From Arion vulgaris (taxonomy: Eukaryota; Mollusca; Gastropoda; Stylommatophora; Arionidae), in contig CM036758.1 of the NCBI GenBank assembly GCA_020796225.1, positions 32,271,647 to 32,335,646 of the forward strand: 64,000 nt of DNA, given 5' to 3'. The position numbers and the translations under genes were made by a program. Positions 27,801 through 31,900 of the stretch are shown in pieces (position 1 is the stretch's first letter; each line of letters begins with the position of its first letter). The notes under the pieces were generated by a model. The model searched no databases and had not been told where the DNA came from. It was given only the letters and a program-made list of their open reading frames with translations.

Positions 27801-27922
27801 AGCATAGCTCATATTGTATCAGTTGTAACCTTCTTTCTCATCAGACTGCAAACAGAATTGATATGAATGCACAGAATGATCTCATGGCATCCTTTGAAGC
27901 TTCCTACCAAAACAGAGCCTGA
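653..27922 (+). CDS. BRD4: BET bromodomain protein (BRD2/3/4, fs(1)h-like), 5'-partial, 14 exons in window
   Basis: BET proteins bind acetylated histones through two bromodomains and recruit transcription regulators through the ET domain and, in long isoforms, P-TEFb through the extreme C-terminus; they act in the nucleus. About 752 residues are encoded here. In order: the end of bromodomain 2 ([11 protein letters not shown]); an acidic Ser/Asp cluster; the coiled-coil/motif B region ([22 protein letters not shown]); Lys-rich nuclear localisation segments; the ET domain ([20 protein letters not shown], then [14 protein letters not shown], then [21 protein letters not shown]); a Ser-rich acidic stretch; a Pro/Ser-rich disordered region; a charged helical region ([22 protein letters not shown]); and a C-terminal tail ([17 protein letters not shown]) like the P-TEFb-interacting end of BRD4. 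Exons: 653-844, 1284-1693, 1952-2122, 3302-3418, 4071-4202, 17359-17414, 18331-18620, 20021-20119, 21118-21411, 21852-21966, 23556-23648, 23971-24050, 25682-25814, 27845-27922. Phases agree at every junction except where three single-base breaks occur (near 1571, 18417 and 21862). Invertebrates usually have a single BET gene, so the BRD4 symbol refers to the long isoform. Bromodomains are outside the window. Confidence 0.93.
913..1060 (-). mobile_element. SINE-gamma fragment in intron
   Basis: Resembles the copies at 4549-4745, 17068-17295 and 29162-29300. Shared landmarks are 'ttgacttcattgca', 'cacaccatctgc', 'agagtattg.gcaaac' and 'caatcctag'. The tRNA-like head with the B box is seen in the better copies at 17068-17295 and 52321-52825. 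Confidence 0.6.
1284..1693 (+). CDS. BRD4: BET gene exon b: coiled coil, basic NLS region, start of ET domain; contains a frame break
   Basis: AG at 1282-1283; donor GTAAGA at 1694; ends in phase 1. The first frame reads [19 protein letters not shown] and a Lys-rich stretch ([32 protein letters not shown]). Near 1569-1574 the conserved reading moves by one base: downstream the other frame gives [20 protein letters not shown] and the ET-domain start [20 protein letters not shown]. Removing one base at about 1569-1572 restores one continuous frame. No GT-AG intron fits between the two frames, so a consensus error or a real indel allele is the simplest reading. Confidence 0.9.
1952..2122 (+). 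CDS. BRD4: BET gene exon c: core of the ET (NET) domain
   Basis: AG at 1950-1951, donor GTAAGT at 2123. It completes the Gly codon from the previous exon and encodes [20 protein letters not shown], then [20 protein letters not shown], then [16 protein letters not shown]. This is near-identical to the vertebrate BRD2/3/4 extraterminal domain, which binds short peptide motifs in partners such as NSD3 and JMJD6 in vertebrates. Confidence 0.95.
2428..2665 (+). mobile_element. SINE-delta (tRNA-derived), + strand
   Basis: tRNA-like head with a 'gcgtctgtggcc' start and a B-box-like 'gagttcgaatcac', followed by a body containing 'gtggtgcctagaaaatcaa' and 'gacttgtttactgtggttga'. Other copies are at 42930-43148 and 43155-43692 (- strand) and 51299-51930 (+, interrupted). 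Lies in the intron between exons c and d. Confidence 0.75.
2735..2911 (+). mobile_element. SINE-alpha, partial, + strand
   Basis: Contains the family landmarks 'gcaaagaatagtaacactgc', 'gctaccctagtaaataaaaa', 'gtgctggcctacttgtaggc' and 'gtggtcgatatgga', ending in 'gaagaaac'. It lacks the central part of the family consensus seen at 46999-47540 and 39618-39879. Confidence 0.75.
2926..3005 (+). repeat. Diverged duplicate of the next intron's 3' splice region
   Basis: About 80 bases match 3997-4077: the end of the intron before exon e, its polypyrimidine tract, AG, and the first seven exon bases (atgatgg). Similarity stops abruptly after that. The copy therefore carries a decoy acceptor (AG at 2997-2998) upstream of exon d. 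It lies directly downstream of the SINE-alpha copy. Confidence 0.75.
3302..3418 (+). CDS. BRD4: BET gene exon d: post-ET charged helix
   Basis: AG at 3300-3301, donor GTAAGC at 3419, phase 1 in and out. Encodes [20 protein letters not shown] and [19 protein letters not shown]. It matches the segment following ET in BRD2/BRD3 (EKRLQDVSGQLNSTKKPPKK), predicted helical and strongly charged. Confidence 0.92.
3460..3680 (+). mobile_element. SINE-epsilon, diverged, + strand
   Basis: Shares 'ctgtagcgtagtt', a degraded B box ('aaggttcaatta'), 'gaccacatcacccatc' and 'gtgccg.cggtcaat' with the well-preserved copy at 43251-43530. Lies in the intron between exons d and e. Confidence 0.7.
4071..4202 (+). 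CDS. BRD4: BET gene exon e: Ser-rich acidic region
   Basis: AG at 4069-4070, donor GTTAGC at 4203, phase 1 in and out. Encodes [20 protein letters not shown] and then a Ser/Asp/Glu run ending in SSESSDSES. This corresponds to the '[11 protein letters not shown]...DTSDSDSG' end of human BRD2 and to the SEED phosphorylation region of BRD4, a likely CK2 target. The donor is weaker than the other donors of this gene, which mostly read GTAAGN. Confidence 0.92.
4071..4208 (+). other. BRD4: Candidate alternative terminal coding segment (short BET isoform)
   Basis: If the donor at 4203 is not used, the frame continues one codon (GGT, Gly) and stops at TAG, 4206-4208. The protein would end in [10 protein letters not shown], almost the same ending as human BRD2. 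The following 4.5 kb contains few transposons before 8800 and has AATAAA motifs, so it could serve as the 3' UTR. Inference from sequence only. Confidence 0.5.
4549..4745 (-). mobile_element. SINE-gamma copy
   Basis: Shares 'ggattttaccccgtatggct'-like, 'gaaatggcacaccat' and 'caacaatcctagt' landmarks with 17068-17295. The head region has 'gtgtctggattcaaa', a degraded B box on the minus strand. Diverged. Confidence 0.65.
4746..5629. other. Intron sequence without recognisable features
   Basis: No conserved exon, RNA gene or clear repeat is seen. It may belong to the 3' UTR of the hypothetical short BET isoform. Confidence 0.4.
5630..5950. repeat. Degenerate minisatellite ('agatc..ttttgtggtacttt')
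   Basis: About eight imperfect units of 30-45 bases, each containing a version of 'agatcattttgtggtacttt' and 'gag.agatag'. Unit length drifts. The short open frame on the minus strand here is a by-product of the repeat. Confidence 0.65.
5951..6949. other. Intron sequence without recognisable features
   Basis: AT-rich, no open frame of interest, no family repeat detected by eye. UTR-like in composition. Confidence 0.4.
6950..7170 (+). mobile_element. SINE-zeta (tRNA-derived), + strand
   Basis: tRNA-like head 'agcgcatgcttct' with a good B box 'gggttcaatcccc', then 'aatcacaacctgaacagttt' and 'cttcccccaatcctcc'. Minus-strand copies at 14440-14630 and 29765-29985 share both the head and the body. 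Confidence 0.75.
7171..8190. other. AT-rich intron sequence
   Basis: No exon or family repeat is recognised. Contains short tracts such as 'atatatatgtatatatacc' near 7622. Several TGTA-rich stretches resemble UTR but nothing decisive is seen. Confidence 0.35.
8193..8212. repeat. (TA)n microsatellite
   Basis: About ten TA dinucleotides in a row following 'tagataata'. Confidence 0.85.
8287..8518. repeat. Two-copy tandem duplication of about 115 bp
   Basis: Both copies contain 'tttgtacattcctt', 'aatgaactg', 'ggaaggaattata', 'aaagtaac.gaac', 'ataa(c/a)gact.a', and 'tgtcctcaatttg'. The second copy starts near 8408. Identity is high but several small indels are present. Confidence 0.75.
8767..8772 (+). 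promoter_or_regulatory. Possible polyadenylation signal (AATAAA)
   Basis: AATAAA followed by a T-rich stretch ('gcattttttaattt') 15-30 bases downstream. It could end the hypothetical short BET isoform's UTR. Other AATAAA motifs occur near 4533, 4672 and 8376, so assignment is uncertain. Confidence 0.25.
9200..9810. repeat. Degenerate ~70-80 bp minisatellite interrupted by a LINE fragment
   Basis: Units contain 'ctggttt.gaatgttc', 'tccagttactgtca.acat' and 'cacatatcttcgat/tttgatgaact'. Units before about 9475 and after about 9705 belong together. The middle is the LINE-like fragment annotated separately. Confidence 0.55.
9475..9705 (-). mobile_element. Non-LTR retrotransposon C-terminal fragment (minus)
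   Basis: The same sequence recurs at 27316-27560 and 33130-33420 ('cattccgtctccaact', 'ttacc.c..tggg', 'cctgtctggggatgctgtc', 'cagtgtgt.ctatcc'). Reverse translation gives the Arg/Trp/Asp-rich texture of LINE ORF2 C-termini ([21 protein letters not shown]). Decayed; no intact frame. Confidence 0.5.
10263..10690. mobile_element. Dispersed repeat split by a SINE-alpha insertion
   Basis: The parts 10263-10357 and 10611-10690 match one continuous stretch at 27600-27757 ('gtggctcgctg.ttaaacaa', 'agctctacttgtacaa', 'gattcaa.gtcaatttta', 'cagcagtaggtcgccaag'). The copy at 27600 serves as the empty-site reference for the SINE insertion. Confidence 0.7.
10358..10610 (+). mobile_element. SINE-alpha, nearly full length, inserted in a repeat
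   Basis: Starts 'cgcctgtgtggtgccggggc' and ends 'gttcgtagaagaaac'. It is flanked by an imperfect duplication: aaattgctgtat at 10346-10357 and aaatttgctttat at 10611-10623. The uninterrupted paralogue at 27600-27757 shows the target without the SINE. Confidence 0.85.
11470..11600 (+). mobile_element. LINE C-terminal relic
   Basis: Across two frames it reads [18 protein letters not shown], the 'RRW.WIGH.LRM' signature of LINE ORF2 C-termini found again at 22290-22738 and 46560-46840. Frame-broken and short. Confidence 0.45.
11590..12215. repeat. Minisatellite, about 77-bp units, ~8 copies
   Basis: Units contain 'ctcacacctgtttgtc', 'ctcacttgatgttatactt', 'atcaaacttgttcttccctg' and 'tctcaac'. 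Units differ by small deletions. The long open frames over this tract (Leu/Ser/His-rich) are artefacts of the repeat. Confidence 0.75.
12440..12720 (+). mobile_element. Retroelement tail repeat (family shared with 53040 and 63905)
   Basis: Contains 'agaccaaatatgcaaaatga', 'gattaaacattgag.tg', 'gtgttgggctgc', 'gctggatttgtttaggtgg' and 'gagcacctatg.acatg'. These recur at 53040-53260 (+) directly after an RNase H-like segment and at 63905-64000 (-). A second partial copy of the motif follows at about 12620. Confidence 0.6.
13085..13335 (+). mobile_element. SINE-beta, + strand
   Basis: Full-length style copy from 'cgcccgagtgtttaccgggg' to 'gaacgaatgcaaagaag'. Shares the central 'gtcataagaggcgactaagg' block and 'gaagtctatgcgtttaggg' with the copies at 47163-47415 and 52444-52693. 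Confidence 0.85.
13828..13985 (+). mobile_element. SINE-beta, 5'-truncated, + strand
   Basis: Starts within the family at 'ttggctgaaatcggatgc' and ends 'gaactaatgcaaagaac'. The 5' half is missing, as expected for an incomplete reverse transcript. Confidence 0.8.
14440..14630 (-). mobile_element. SINE-zeta, - strand, tRNA-like head
   Basis: On the minus strand the head reads 'gaggagcgtctggctgaatg' then 'gattagtgcacggctcccat', with B box 'gggttcaatccc'. The body shares 'tgaaactgttcaggttagg' and 'gggggaggggaatgatgagc'-like sequence with 29765-29985. Confidence 0.8.
14870..15220 (+). mobile_element. Possible LINE RNase H relic
   Basis: Scattered words in several frames ([20 protein letters not shown] resembling 'EE..VQWIPAH.GI.GNEIAD') suggest a strongly decayed RNase H segment of the LINE family at 19210-19662. 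No frame survives. Confidence 0.3.
15232..15490 (-). mobile_element. SINE-theta, - strand
   Basis: Contains 'aattcatgcatagtcatgac', 'gtaatttagatccccaaata', 'aggatcagggt' and, at the head on the minus strand, a B box-like 'ggggttcaaagccagc'. Other copies are at 24110-24350, 25285-25400 and 30545-30920. Confidence 0.7.
15500..16850. other. Intron sequence with unresolved retroelement-like remnants
   Basis: A short stretch near 15650-15700 (VEFNPGTQ) recurs in diverged form near 16885-16920. Open frames up to 133 codons have no recognised domain, and I could not assign them to a named element. No BET exon is seen. Confidence 0.3.
17068..17295 (-). mobile_element. SINE-gamma, - strand, near full length
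   Basis: On the minus strand the head includes the B box 'ggttcgaatccagac' with a preceding anticodon-arm-like segment; the body contains 'caacaatcctag', 'gagtatttcacaaactc', 'ggattttaccccatatggct' and 'attgacttcattgca'. It lies 60 bases upstream of BET exon f. Confidence 0.8.
17359..17414 (+). CDS. BRD4: BET gene exon f: Lys-rich segment
   Basis: A good pyrimidine tract and AG at 17357-17358; donor GTAAGG at 17415; phase 1 in, 0 out. Encodes [19 protein letters not shown], a basic segment that directly follows the Ser-rich exon. The preceding intron is about 13.2 kb, the longest of the gene. Confidence 0.85.
17448..17590 (+). repeat. Dispersed repeat (family shared with 39930 and 61362)
   Basis: Shared words: 'gattgattgga/tagtaccatc', 'atcatta/gcacttc', 'catgtgtgctccgat', 'tttcttaca.aggaagat' and 'catagcac..atgaaggt'. 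Copies at 39930-40060 and 61362-61420. Origin unknown. Confidence 0.6.
17950..18200 (-). mobile_element. LINE RNase H / ORF2 C-terminal fragment (minus)
   Basis: On the minus strand it gives [18 protein letters not shown] and then, after frame breaks, [12 protein letters not shown] and NKLWG. These are the same words as in the plus-strand fragments at 19210-19662 and 37250-37745. It sits about 130 bases upstream of BET exon g. Confidence 0.6.
18331..18620 (+). CDS. BRD4: BET gene exon g: Pro/Ser-rich disordered region; contains a frame break
   Basis: AG at 18329-18330; donor GTAAGT at 18621. The entering frame reads [20 protein letters not shown] and SLPINVP, then hits a stop at 18439-18441. 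From the five-C run at 18417-18421 the neighbouring frame reads [20 protein letters not shown] and continues to the donor in the phase expected by the next exon. Dropping one C joins both halves. Homopolymer miscount is the likely cause. Confidence 0.82.
19210..19662 (+). mobile_element. Non-LTR retrotransposon ORF2 3' end with RNase H fragment
   Basis: Starts in the last RNase H motif ([17 protein letters not shown]) and continues through [39 protein letters not shown] and KLWGNL to a stop, typical of the C-terminus of LINE ORF2 proteins with an RNase H domain. The 5' truncation is consistent with target-primed reverse transcription. It ends in 'gaagaagaagaag', a GAA-rich 3' tail. Lies in a BET intron. 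Confidence 0.85.
20021..20119 (+). CDS. BRD4: BET gene exon h: Pro-rich linker
   Basis: AG at 20019-20020; donor GTAAGA at 20120; phase 1 in and out. Encodes [20 protein letters not shown] and [13 protein letters not shown]. Low-complexity, disordered, no domain; included on splice-site and phase continuity. Confidence 0.82.
20210..20790 (+). mobile_element. LINE ORF2 C-terminal relic interrupted by a SINE
   Basis: Around the SINE at 20319-20516 the broken frames read [24 protein letters not shown] sequence, then [11 protein letters not shown] and RFRQSRFSG. This resembles LINE C-termini of the form 'RRMLRIPWTAKVSNEEVL...RQLRFLGHIMRK'. Heavily mutated. Confidence 0.6.
20319..20516 (+). mobile_element. 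SINE-eta with 13-bp target-site duplication
   Basis: tRNA-derived element: 'gtagcgcgtagtagcgcttt', B-box-like 'gggttcaactctgcgg', body 'ggtgttcgtggaaccgagcc', and an A-rich 3' end. It is flanked by perfect direct repeats cagaagaatgctg at 20306-20318 and 20517-20529. A minus-strand relative lies at 62990-63190. Confidence 0.9.
20788..20905. repeat. Three-copy ~55-bp tandem repeat
   Basis: Units contain 'tatatttttc.ctcctt', 'cttgatagccagaatatgtt' and 'aatgtatattttt'. They directly follow the LINE relic. Confidence 0.65.
21118..21411 (+). CDS. BRD4: BET gene exon i: disordered Ser/Pro-rich region
   Basis: AG at 21116-21117; donor GTAAGG at 21412; phase 1 in and out. A single open frame of 98 codons encodes [40 protein letters not shown] and [20 protein letters not shown]. 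The Ser-Pro pairs are plausible phosphosites. No known domain. Confidence 0.85.
21852..21966 (+). CDS. BRD4: BET gene exon j: disordered region; contains a frame break
   Basis: AG at 21850-21851; donor GTAAGA at 21967. The entering phase reads SSGAVMF and would stop at the donor; the other frame reads [20 protein letters not shown] and [15 protein letters not shown], and leaves in the phase 0 that exon k needs. Adding one G to the GG at 21862-21863 joins the two frames. Confidence 0.78.
22290..22738 (+). mobile_element. LINE ORF2 C-terminal fragment, open frame
   Basis: An open frame of 147 codons (ATG at 22296) reads [53 protein letters not shown], and [16 protein letters not shown]. These are the signature words at the C-terminus of many invertebrate LINE ORF2 proteins. 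It is 5'-truncated and lacks reverse transcriptase, so it is not a functional gene. Lies in a BET intron. Confidence 0.88.
22870..23060. repeat. Dispersed repeat D, copy 1
   Basis: Shares 'acgagtccggttctctg', 'gttagttcatcaaggcttcc', 'tggccagtgtt' and 'aggtgaca' with 23725-23870. Function and class unknown. Confidence 0.6.
23213..23470 (-). mobile_element. SINE-alpha, - strand, near full length
   Basis: Runs from 'gatcttcgaacgctccatat' (the 3' end on the minus strand) to 'gggccccggcaccacatggg' (the 5' end). Contains 'gcgcctacaagtaggccagc'. It lies 85 bases upstream of BET exon k. Confidence 0.88.
23556..23648 (+). CDS. BRD4: BET gene exon k: conserved long-isoform region
   Basis: AG at 23554-23555; donor GTAAGT at 23649; exactly 31 codons, phase 0. 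Encodes [20 protein letters not shown] and [11 protein letters not shown]. The position and the SW core resemble the 'IKNMGSWASLVQKHP' block of BRD4. Confidence 0.9.
23725..23870. repeat. Dispersed repeat D, copy 2
   Basis: Shorter relative of 22870-23060 in the next intron, same orientation. Confidence 0.6.
23971..24050 (+). CDS. BRD4: BET gene exon l: charged helix
   Basis: AG at 23969-23970; donor GTAAGA at 24051; phase 0 in, 2 out. Encodes [20 protein letters not shown] and IEEEKKR, a single charged alpha-helix typical of the region before the BRD4 C-terminus. Confidence 0.9.
24110..24350 (-). mobile_element. SINE-theta, - strand
   Basis: Contains 'gaattcatgtgtagccatga', 'gtaatttagatctccaaac', 'aaggatcagggtt' and a diverged B box region 'gttcggggccagc' on the minus strand. 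Confidence 0.7.
24440..25272 (-). mobile_element. Penelope-like element: GIY-YIG endonuclease end with inverted tail copy
   Basis: On the minus strand from about 25175: [16 protein letters not shown] (the Cys-rich CxxxRCxxC linker), then [20 protein letters not shown] and [20 protein letters not shown]. This is the GIY-YIG endonuclease of Penelope-like retroelements. After a frame break at about 24930-24942 the rest continues ([19 protein letters not shown] ... [12 protein letters not shown]) to a stop at 24751. Reverse transcriptase is absent (5' truncation). A 105-bp inverted copy of the C-terminal end (25163-25271) faces the main copy (24746-24848), as often seen in Penelope-like insertions. 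Lies in a BET intron. Confidence 0.88.
25285..25400 (-). mobile_element. SINE-theta fragment
   Basis: Shares 'taatttagatccccaagtaa', 'aaaggac' and 'ttcaagctggcttcaaac' with the other theta copies. The Penelope-like element lies between this fragment and the one at 24110-24350, possibly splitting one ancestral copy or two neighbours. Confidence 0.6.
25682..25814 (+). CDS. BRD4: BET gene exon m: charged helix
   Basis: AG at 25680-25681; donor GTAAGT at 25815; phase 2 in, 0 out. Encodes [20 protein letters not shown] and [20 protein letters not shown], then RREA. Directly comparable to the BRD4 block ending 'RRREAM' just before the final tail. Confidence 0.92.
25822..26655. mobile_element. Non-autonomous pogo/Tigger-like DNA transposon next to a splice donor
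   Basis: Terminal inverted repeats begin cagtagaacccggtta at 25822 and end (reversed) cagtagaacccactta at 26655. Both sides have a TA dinucleotide (25820-25821 and 26656-26657), the Tc1/mariner/pogo target duplication. Internal open frames (up to 125 codons) show no transposase. The left TA is formed by the T of the donor GTAAGT plus the next A, so the element starts at intron position +8. Confidence 0.82.
26730..26960 (+). mobile_element. SINE-alpha, diverged, + strand
   Basis: From 'ggggctcagaaagggagc' to 'gagtgttcgaagaag'. Contains 'gatgtgctggcctacttgta' and 'gtggtcaatatgga'. Internal deletion before 'gcgctgcagaaatcag'. Confidence 0.8.
27035..27270 (+). mobile_element. SINE-gamma, + strand
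   Basis: Head with B box 'gtgggttcaaatccggacag', body 'ccctaggattgttgctggag' and 'ctacagagttc', and tail 'gaagtcaatccttgcctt'. Comparable to 52321-52825. Confidence 0.75.
27316..27560 (-). mobile_element. LINE C-terminal fragment (minus), copy of 9475 and 33130
   Basis: Shares 'atcttttccagatctctcca', 'gcattccatctccaacttcc', 'gtttctgggtcttcccctac' and 'gtgtgtcccctatcca' with 33130-33420. Arg/Trp/Asp-rich on the minus strand. Confidence 0.55.
27600..27757. mobile_element. Dispersed repeat, uninterrupted copy
   Basis: Empty-site paralogue of 10263-10690. It runs continuously through the position where SINE-alpha is inserted at 10358. Confidence 0.65.
27845..27922 (+). CDS. BRD4: BET gene last exon: P-TEFb-interacting C-terminal tail and stop
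   Basis: AG at 27843-27844; 25 codons and TGA at 27920-27922. Encodes [20 protein letters not shown] and YQNRA. The IDMN.Q.DL...FE pattern is the hallmark of the C-terminus of the long BRD4 isoform, which binds CDK9/cyclin T1 (P-TEFb). Its presence shows the gene makes a long isoform. Confidence 0.95.
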   Translation, partial: TANRIDMNAQNDLMASFEASYQNRA

Positions 27923-28600
27923 GGAATGTCTTCTTCCTTTACTCTTTGACCACGGATTGATATCTTAGCCAGTTCTGCAACAATTGAGATGGAATCGACA
28001 CAGACGGACAGTATTATACATCAACAGGAATCTGCAGCGGTGAATTTTTGTGTTTATATTTTCATGGACTTTTGTTGTTGAATGGGACTTTCTTGTTCGC
28101 CTGCTGTGAATTCAGTAGTCAGTGTGCATATACTGCGCCTATGACAGATTTTTGTGTTACGGCTTTCTTTATCATCAGTGTCCTCCATTTTAGACAAACC
28201 TTCTCCGACTTCAAAGGTTTGATATATGATAGTGTTGGTTACTTGATGGGACTTGGAGGATTAGACTTCGCAGTCACCTCCACACACATCAGAGAGGTGC
28301 AGCAACACACATTTGAGACTCATCATCGTTTGTGATGAACGGCTATTATGGAACTCAATGATTCATGTAGTGACTTAAGAAGAGTTATGTTTAGAATTTC
28401 AAGAAAACAAACAGTTCTTTAATGATCTAGCGGAATTTGGACTACTACACTTCGTCTTGATGTCATGTACTGTATTATAGCATTGAAGTTCTTGAGTCAG
28501 GATTTTCTACCAATCCTGGACAGTAATCAGAATTAGATTTTTCTAGGACTAGAGGGCTCATTGTACCTATCAGTGGTACAGCAGGCAAGATAGGACTGTG
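27923..28600 (+). other. BRD4: Probable 3' UTR of the long BET transcript
   Basis: No repeat families are recognised in about 680 bases after the stop. The end is not defined: an ATTAAA occurs near 28629 at the border of a LINE relic, but no convincing downstream element is seen. Confidence 0.4.
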
Positions 28601-28609
28601 CTCATCAGT

Positions 28610-28880
28610 TACCTACCACCAAAAGATGATTAAATCAACCAGAAAGCCACAGATACTAACACAGGATAACTGCCATAATATGAGCAGATTAGAACAAGTT
28701 GTCATTCTGCACCTCAGAACAGGACACAATTGACTCCACAGCCACATGTATATAAAATTCAAGATTGACAATTCAGCCATGTGGACAGGCACATCAAACT
28801 GCAGAGAACATACTTCAGGACTGCCCAGCATATAATATACTTAGACAAAATCACTGACCTAGTGAAACAACACTGGACAG
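28610..28880 (+). mobile_element. LINE RNase H C-terminal relic
   Basis: Broken frames read RLEQVVILHLRTGHN and LHSHMYIKFKI, paralleling [20 protein letters not shown] at 19390-19460, followed by 'aggactgcccagc' as in the HILQDCP region. Many stops. Confidence 0.55.
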
Positions 28881-29161
28881 AAAACTACACAGATGTCTGT
28901 GTTAGTTACAAGTGAAAATATCGACAGTATTTCAAGCGAACAAAAAGGAGGACTGTTAATTCCCCACACCAGCTTGTCATGTCGTTCTTTTATGATCTAG
29001 GTATGTGTTTAAGTAATATTCTCAATGAAAGGTCATTGATAACAGTTTGAAATCAAGCAGGGAGAGAGGCAAGAGAGATCTATTTAGCCGTATGTGTAAA
29101 CATGATACAAAAGTAATTGTTGTACATCATGCACTTCACCATCTTCAAAAAGAGAATCTAA

Positions 29162-29300
29162 AGGTGAAGGATTGACTTTATTGCACTGGATTTCCCTCTA
29201 TATGAATCCCTGTCAACAAAAATGGTGCACCATCTGCCAAGAGTATTGCACAAACTCTAGCTCCAGCAACAATCATAGGGATGTTATCTGGAAAATTACG
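29162..29300 (-). mobile_element. SINE-gamma fragment
   Basis: Contains 'attgactttattgcactgga', 'caccatctgccaagagtatt' and 'cacaaactctagctccagc'. 3' half of the family only. Confidence 0.7.
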
Positions 29301-29764
29301 TTGCCATCTTCTGAGATAAACACATATGGGACTGTCCAGAATACAATCATGTTTGCTCTTAAATGCTGAATACTGATCAAGTATCTCCACTTTATCCTGT
29401 TCCAGGTATATATTTAGATTGACACAGATGTCTGCGCGCAATGTCCTCGATTGTTCCTTAAAATAAGAATTGATGTCAGTGTTAATTATGCGAATGACCT
29501 TATGTGACAACTACCACAGAAACAATAGGAAATTAATATTTCATATTTGTCCTGATATGTTCATTTGTCTTTCCATGTACATTGTTTCAATGCAGGTCTT
29601 GTATACTGTACAACGTTTTGTTTCAATTTAGATCATGTATACTAGTGCTGTCCAACATTTTAAAATATTGGAGCACATCTGACTGATGACTGCAGACCCG
29701 GGCACCATGTAACGATTGCAATACTACTATTCCTATTAATAAAAATGACAAGTTTGTTACTGCC

Positions 29765-29985
29765 TGTAATACTATTTTTTTAATGGAATTGTAGGACAAG
29801 GGGGGAACATGAGTCTGAGCAATTCAATGGCAGCAATCTAGTGCAGTCACCACAAAACTGTTCATGTTAGGATTTGTCTTTTATGCCCCAGACAAACAAA
29901 AATATTTGCCATACCATGGATTGAACATTGTTCTCTTGCATGGAAGCAGTGCTTTAATCCATTCGGCCAGACGCTCCTCATTCCT
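29765..29985 (-). mobile_element. SINE-zeta, - strand
   Basis: On the minus strand the head is 'gaggagcgtctggccgaatg' and the B box region is degraded. Body 'acaaaactgttcatgttagg' and 'ggggaacatgagtctgagc' matches 14440-14630. Confidence 0.75.
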
Positions 29986-30130
29986 ATTACTTGTCCTAAA
30001 CATGTAGAAGTCTATGCGTTTAGGGGCCTACTAAACCAATGTGCAATGTATACACTTTCTTGGCAAAGATCAAGCATATCACAAAGAGTGATTAAAATTG
30101 GTCGTAAAGAACGAACGCAAAGAAGATTCC
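29986..30130 (+). mobile_element. SINE-beta, 5'-truncated
   Basis: Starts at 'cttgtcctaaacatgtagaa' and ends 'gaacgaacgcaaagaag'. Abuts the SINE-zeta copy. Confidence 0.78.
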
Positions 30131-30544
30131 TATTACTAACAATAGCAATATTAATGTAGATGATATATTGACATTTTCTCCAGTGAAAAAGCAACATGTA
30201 AGGTGGCAGTAGAATGGTTACAAAATCTAAACAAGATTGAATAAGTGAGAAAATCGTGTTCATGGGAGTGCTACGAGAAAACTGAAAAAGTTTGTTTTCT
30301 TGAAATCTGATTAAGGTTAAATCCTGCAGAATAAAAAAAAAGGATGCCATGAATGTATGAGGCGTGCGACAGCGGGCACAGAGTTGGACAGCGCTGCTGT
30401 GTGCCGTGTAACATCTTATTTTTTTTGTATGTGCTAGAGAGTTGATAGATTTGGTGGTAGGTTTGTGTTGAGTGTGACAGAAGCTGGTAGCTGTTACTAG
30501 AGGCAGCAGCATGGCATGAAGTTTTTGTTAGTTTTTGTTTTGTT

Positions 30545-30920
30545 TTTCATTCACCCGCTTTGAATTCAGGCGTAGTTGTTGTGCCCAATAAGGCATATCT
30601 GACTGATGTTTGCATGGAATCTTCCCAGTATCCATTGCCTTTATGACAAGCTTTACTCCCATTTCAGAGATAATTGTAATTTAAACCATTCAGGCTTAGT
30701 TGTGGTTCTGAATATGACATCTCTGACTGATGTCTGTGTGAAATCTTCCCAGTGTCCCTCGCCATTCAGCCAAGCGGTATTCCCATTTCAGAGGTAGTTG
30801 TAATTTAAACTGCCAAGTAAAGGATCAGGGTTTCATGTAGTCCAACCACATGTTGTGCACACACTGAGAATTAAGTCCAAGCTGCTGGCCTGGAACCCAT
30901 GAATTTCCAGTGCATGTGTT
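30545..30920 (-). mobile_element. SINE-theta, partially duplicated
   Basis: Two successive segments each contain 'catatctgactgatg', 'gaaatcttcccagt', 'tcccatttcagagg.a' and 'ttgtaatttaaa'. The second continues into 'aaaggatcagggtttcatgt' and 'ctggaacccatgaatttcc'. A tandem duplication of about 125 bp inside the SINE is the simplest reading. Confidence 0.6.
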
Positions 30921-31326
30921 TACTAACACAGAATTGACCCCAATTTAGATTCAAGCTGGCAGCTAGCACAGTGTCGACCCCATATGTTAGTTATCTAGTA
31001 AGTCTCAATTAGTTTGGCAGCCAAGTTAGCTGTTTCATGGTGTGCTTTTTTGGTGTGTGTTTGTCATTTGTCTTGCCCATGTTCAATCTCTGACCATTCA
31101 GATTTTATATGAAATTTTGAATATGTTACCAGACAGGAAATGACTTCTTTGTTCTAGTATAACCACAAAAGAACCACTTTATTTGTGTGTGATTTTTGAG
31201 CTAAGTGCTGCTGGTTTACGGCAAGGCTTCGATATTTATGCATATTTTTCTATCACATTCAATTTGGGCTAGATTTGTATGCATGTTTGTGACTTATTTC
31301 CATGCTGTCTAATATAACCTTTTTTG

Positions 31327-31690
31327 TCTTTACAGACGGTCAAGTTGGCAAGTGTTTTACTGCGACAACCTCTAGTTTATGCTTGTCTCTCTCTTGTCTT
31401 TACAGACGGTCAAGTTGGCAAGTGTTTTACTGTGACAACCTCTGAGTTTATGCTTGTCTCTCTTGTCTTTACAGACGGTCAATTGGCAAGTGTTTTACTG
31501 TGACAACCTCTGAGTTTATGCTTGTCTCTCTTGTCTTTACAGACGGTCAATTGGCAAGTGTTTTACTGTGACAACTTCTGAGTTTATGCTTGTCTCTCCA
31601 GACGGTCAATTGGCAAGTGTTTTACTGTGACAACTTCTGAGTTTGTGCTTGTCTTTACACAAGTGTTTTACTGTGACAACTTCCAAGTTT
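31327..31690. repeat. Tandem repeat, about 70-bp units, 5 copies, progressively shortened
   Basis: Units contain 'gtctttacagacggtcaagt', 'ggcaagtgttttactg', 'gacaacctctgagtttatgc' and 'ttgtctctctt'. Later units lose parts. Confidence 0.85.
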
Positions 31691-31900
31691 GCGCCAGTCT
31701 TTCTTGTCTCTGAGCTCATCACTAAGTCTGTTTTCAAAAGGTTCTGAAGCTTTGCGTAATGTTGTTCTCCACATGATTTGGTCATCAGCTAGTTTTTCCC
31801 ATTTTTGGGACAGATAGAAAATGGTCTTGCAGAGATCCTTATATCTGAACAGTGGTCTGTCTCGTACCTCTTCCCTTTGAAAGTTCACTTTTAGGGTATG
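31690..31900 (-). mobile_element. LINE ORF2 C-terminal fragment (minus)
   Basis: Minus-strand open frame (31655-31888): RDRPLFRYKDLCKTIFYLSQ, then KWEKLADDQIMWRTTLRKAS. This matches the 'RP.LRYKD.CKR.L......WE.LA.DR..WR' end of many LINE ORF2 proteins. 5'-truncated. Confidence 0.75.

Noticed and set aside
653..27922. BET locus as a pseudogene because of three frame breaks
   Set aside because: Splice sites, phases and protein conservation are otherwise intact over 14 exons; the breaks are single bases, two at mononucleotide runs.
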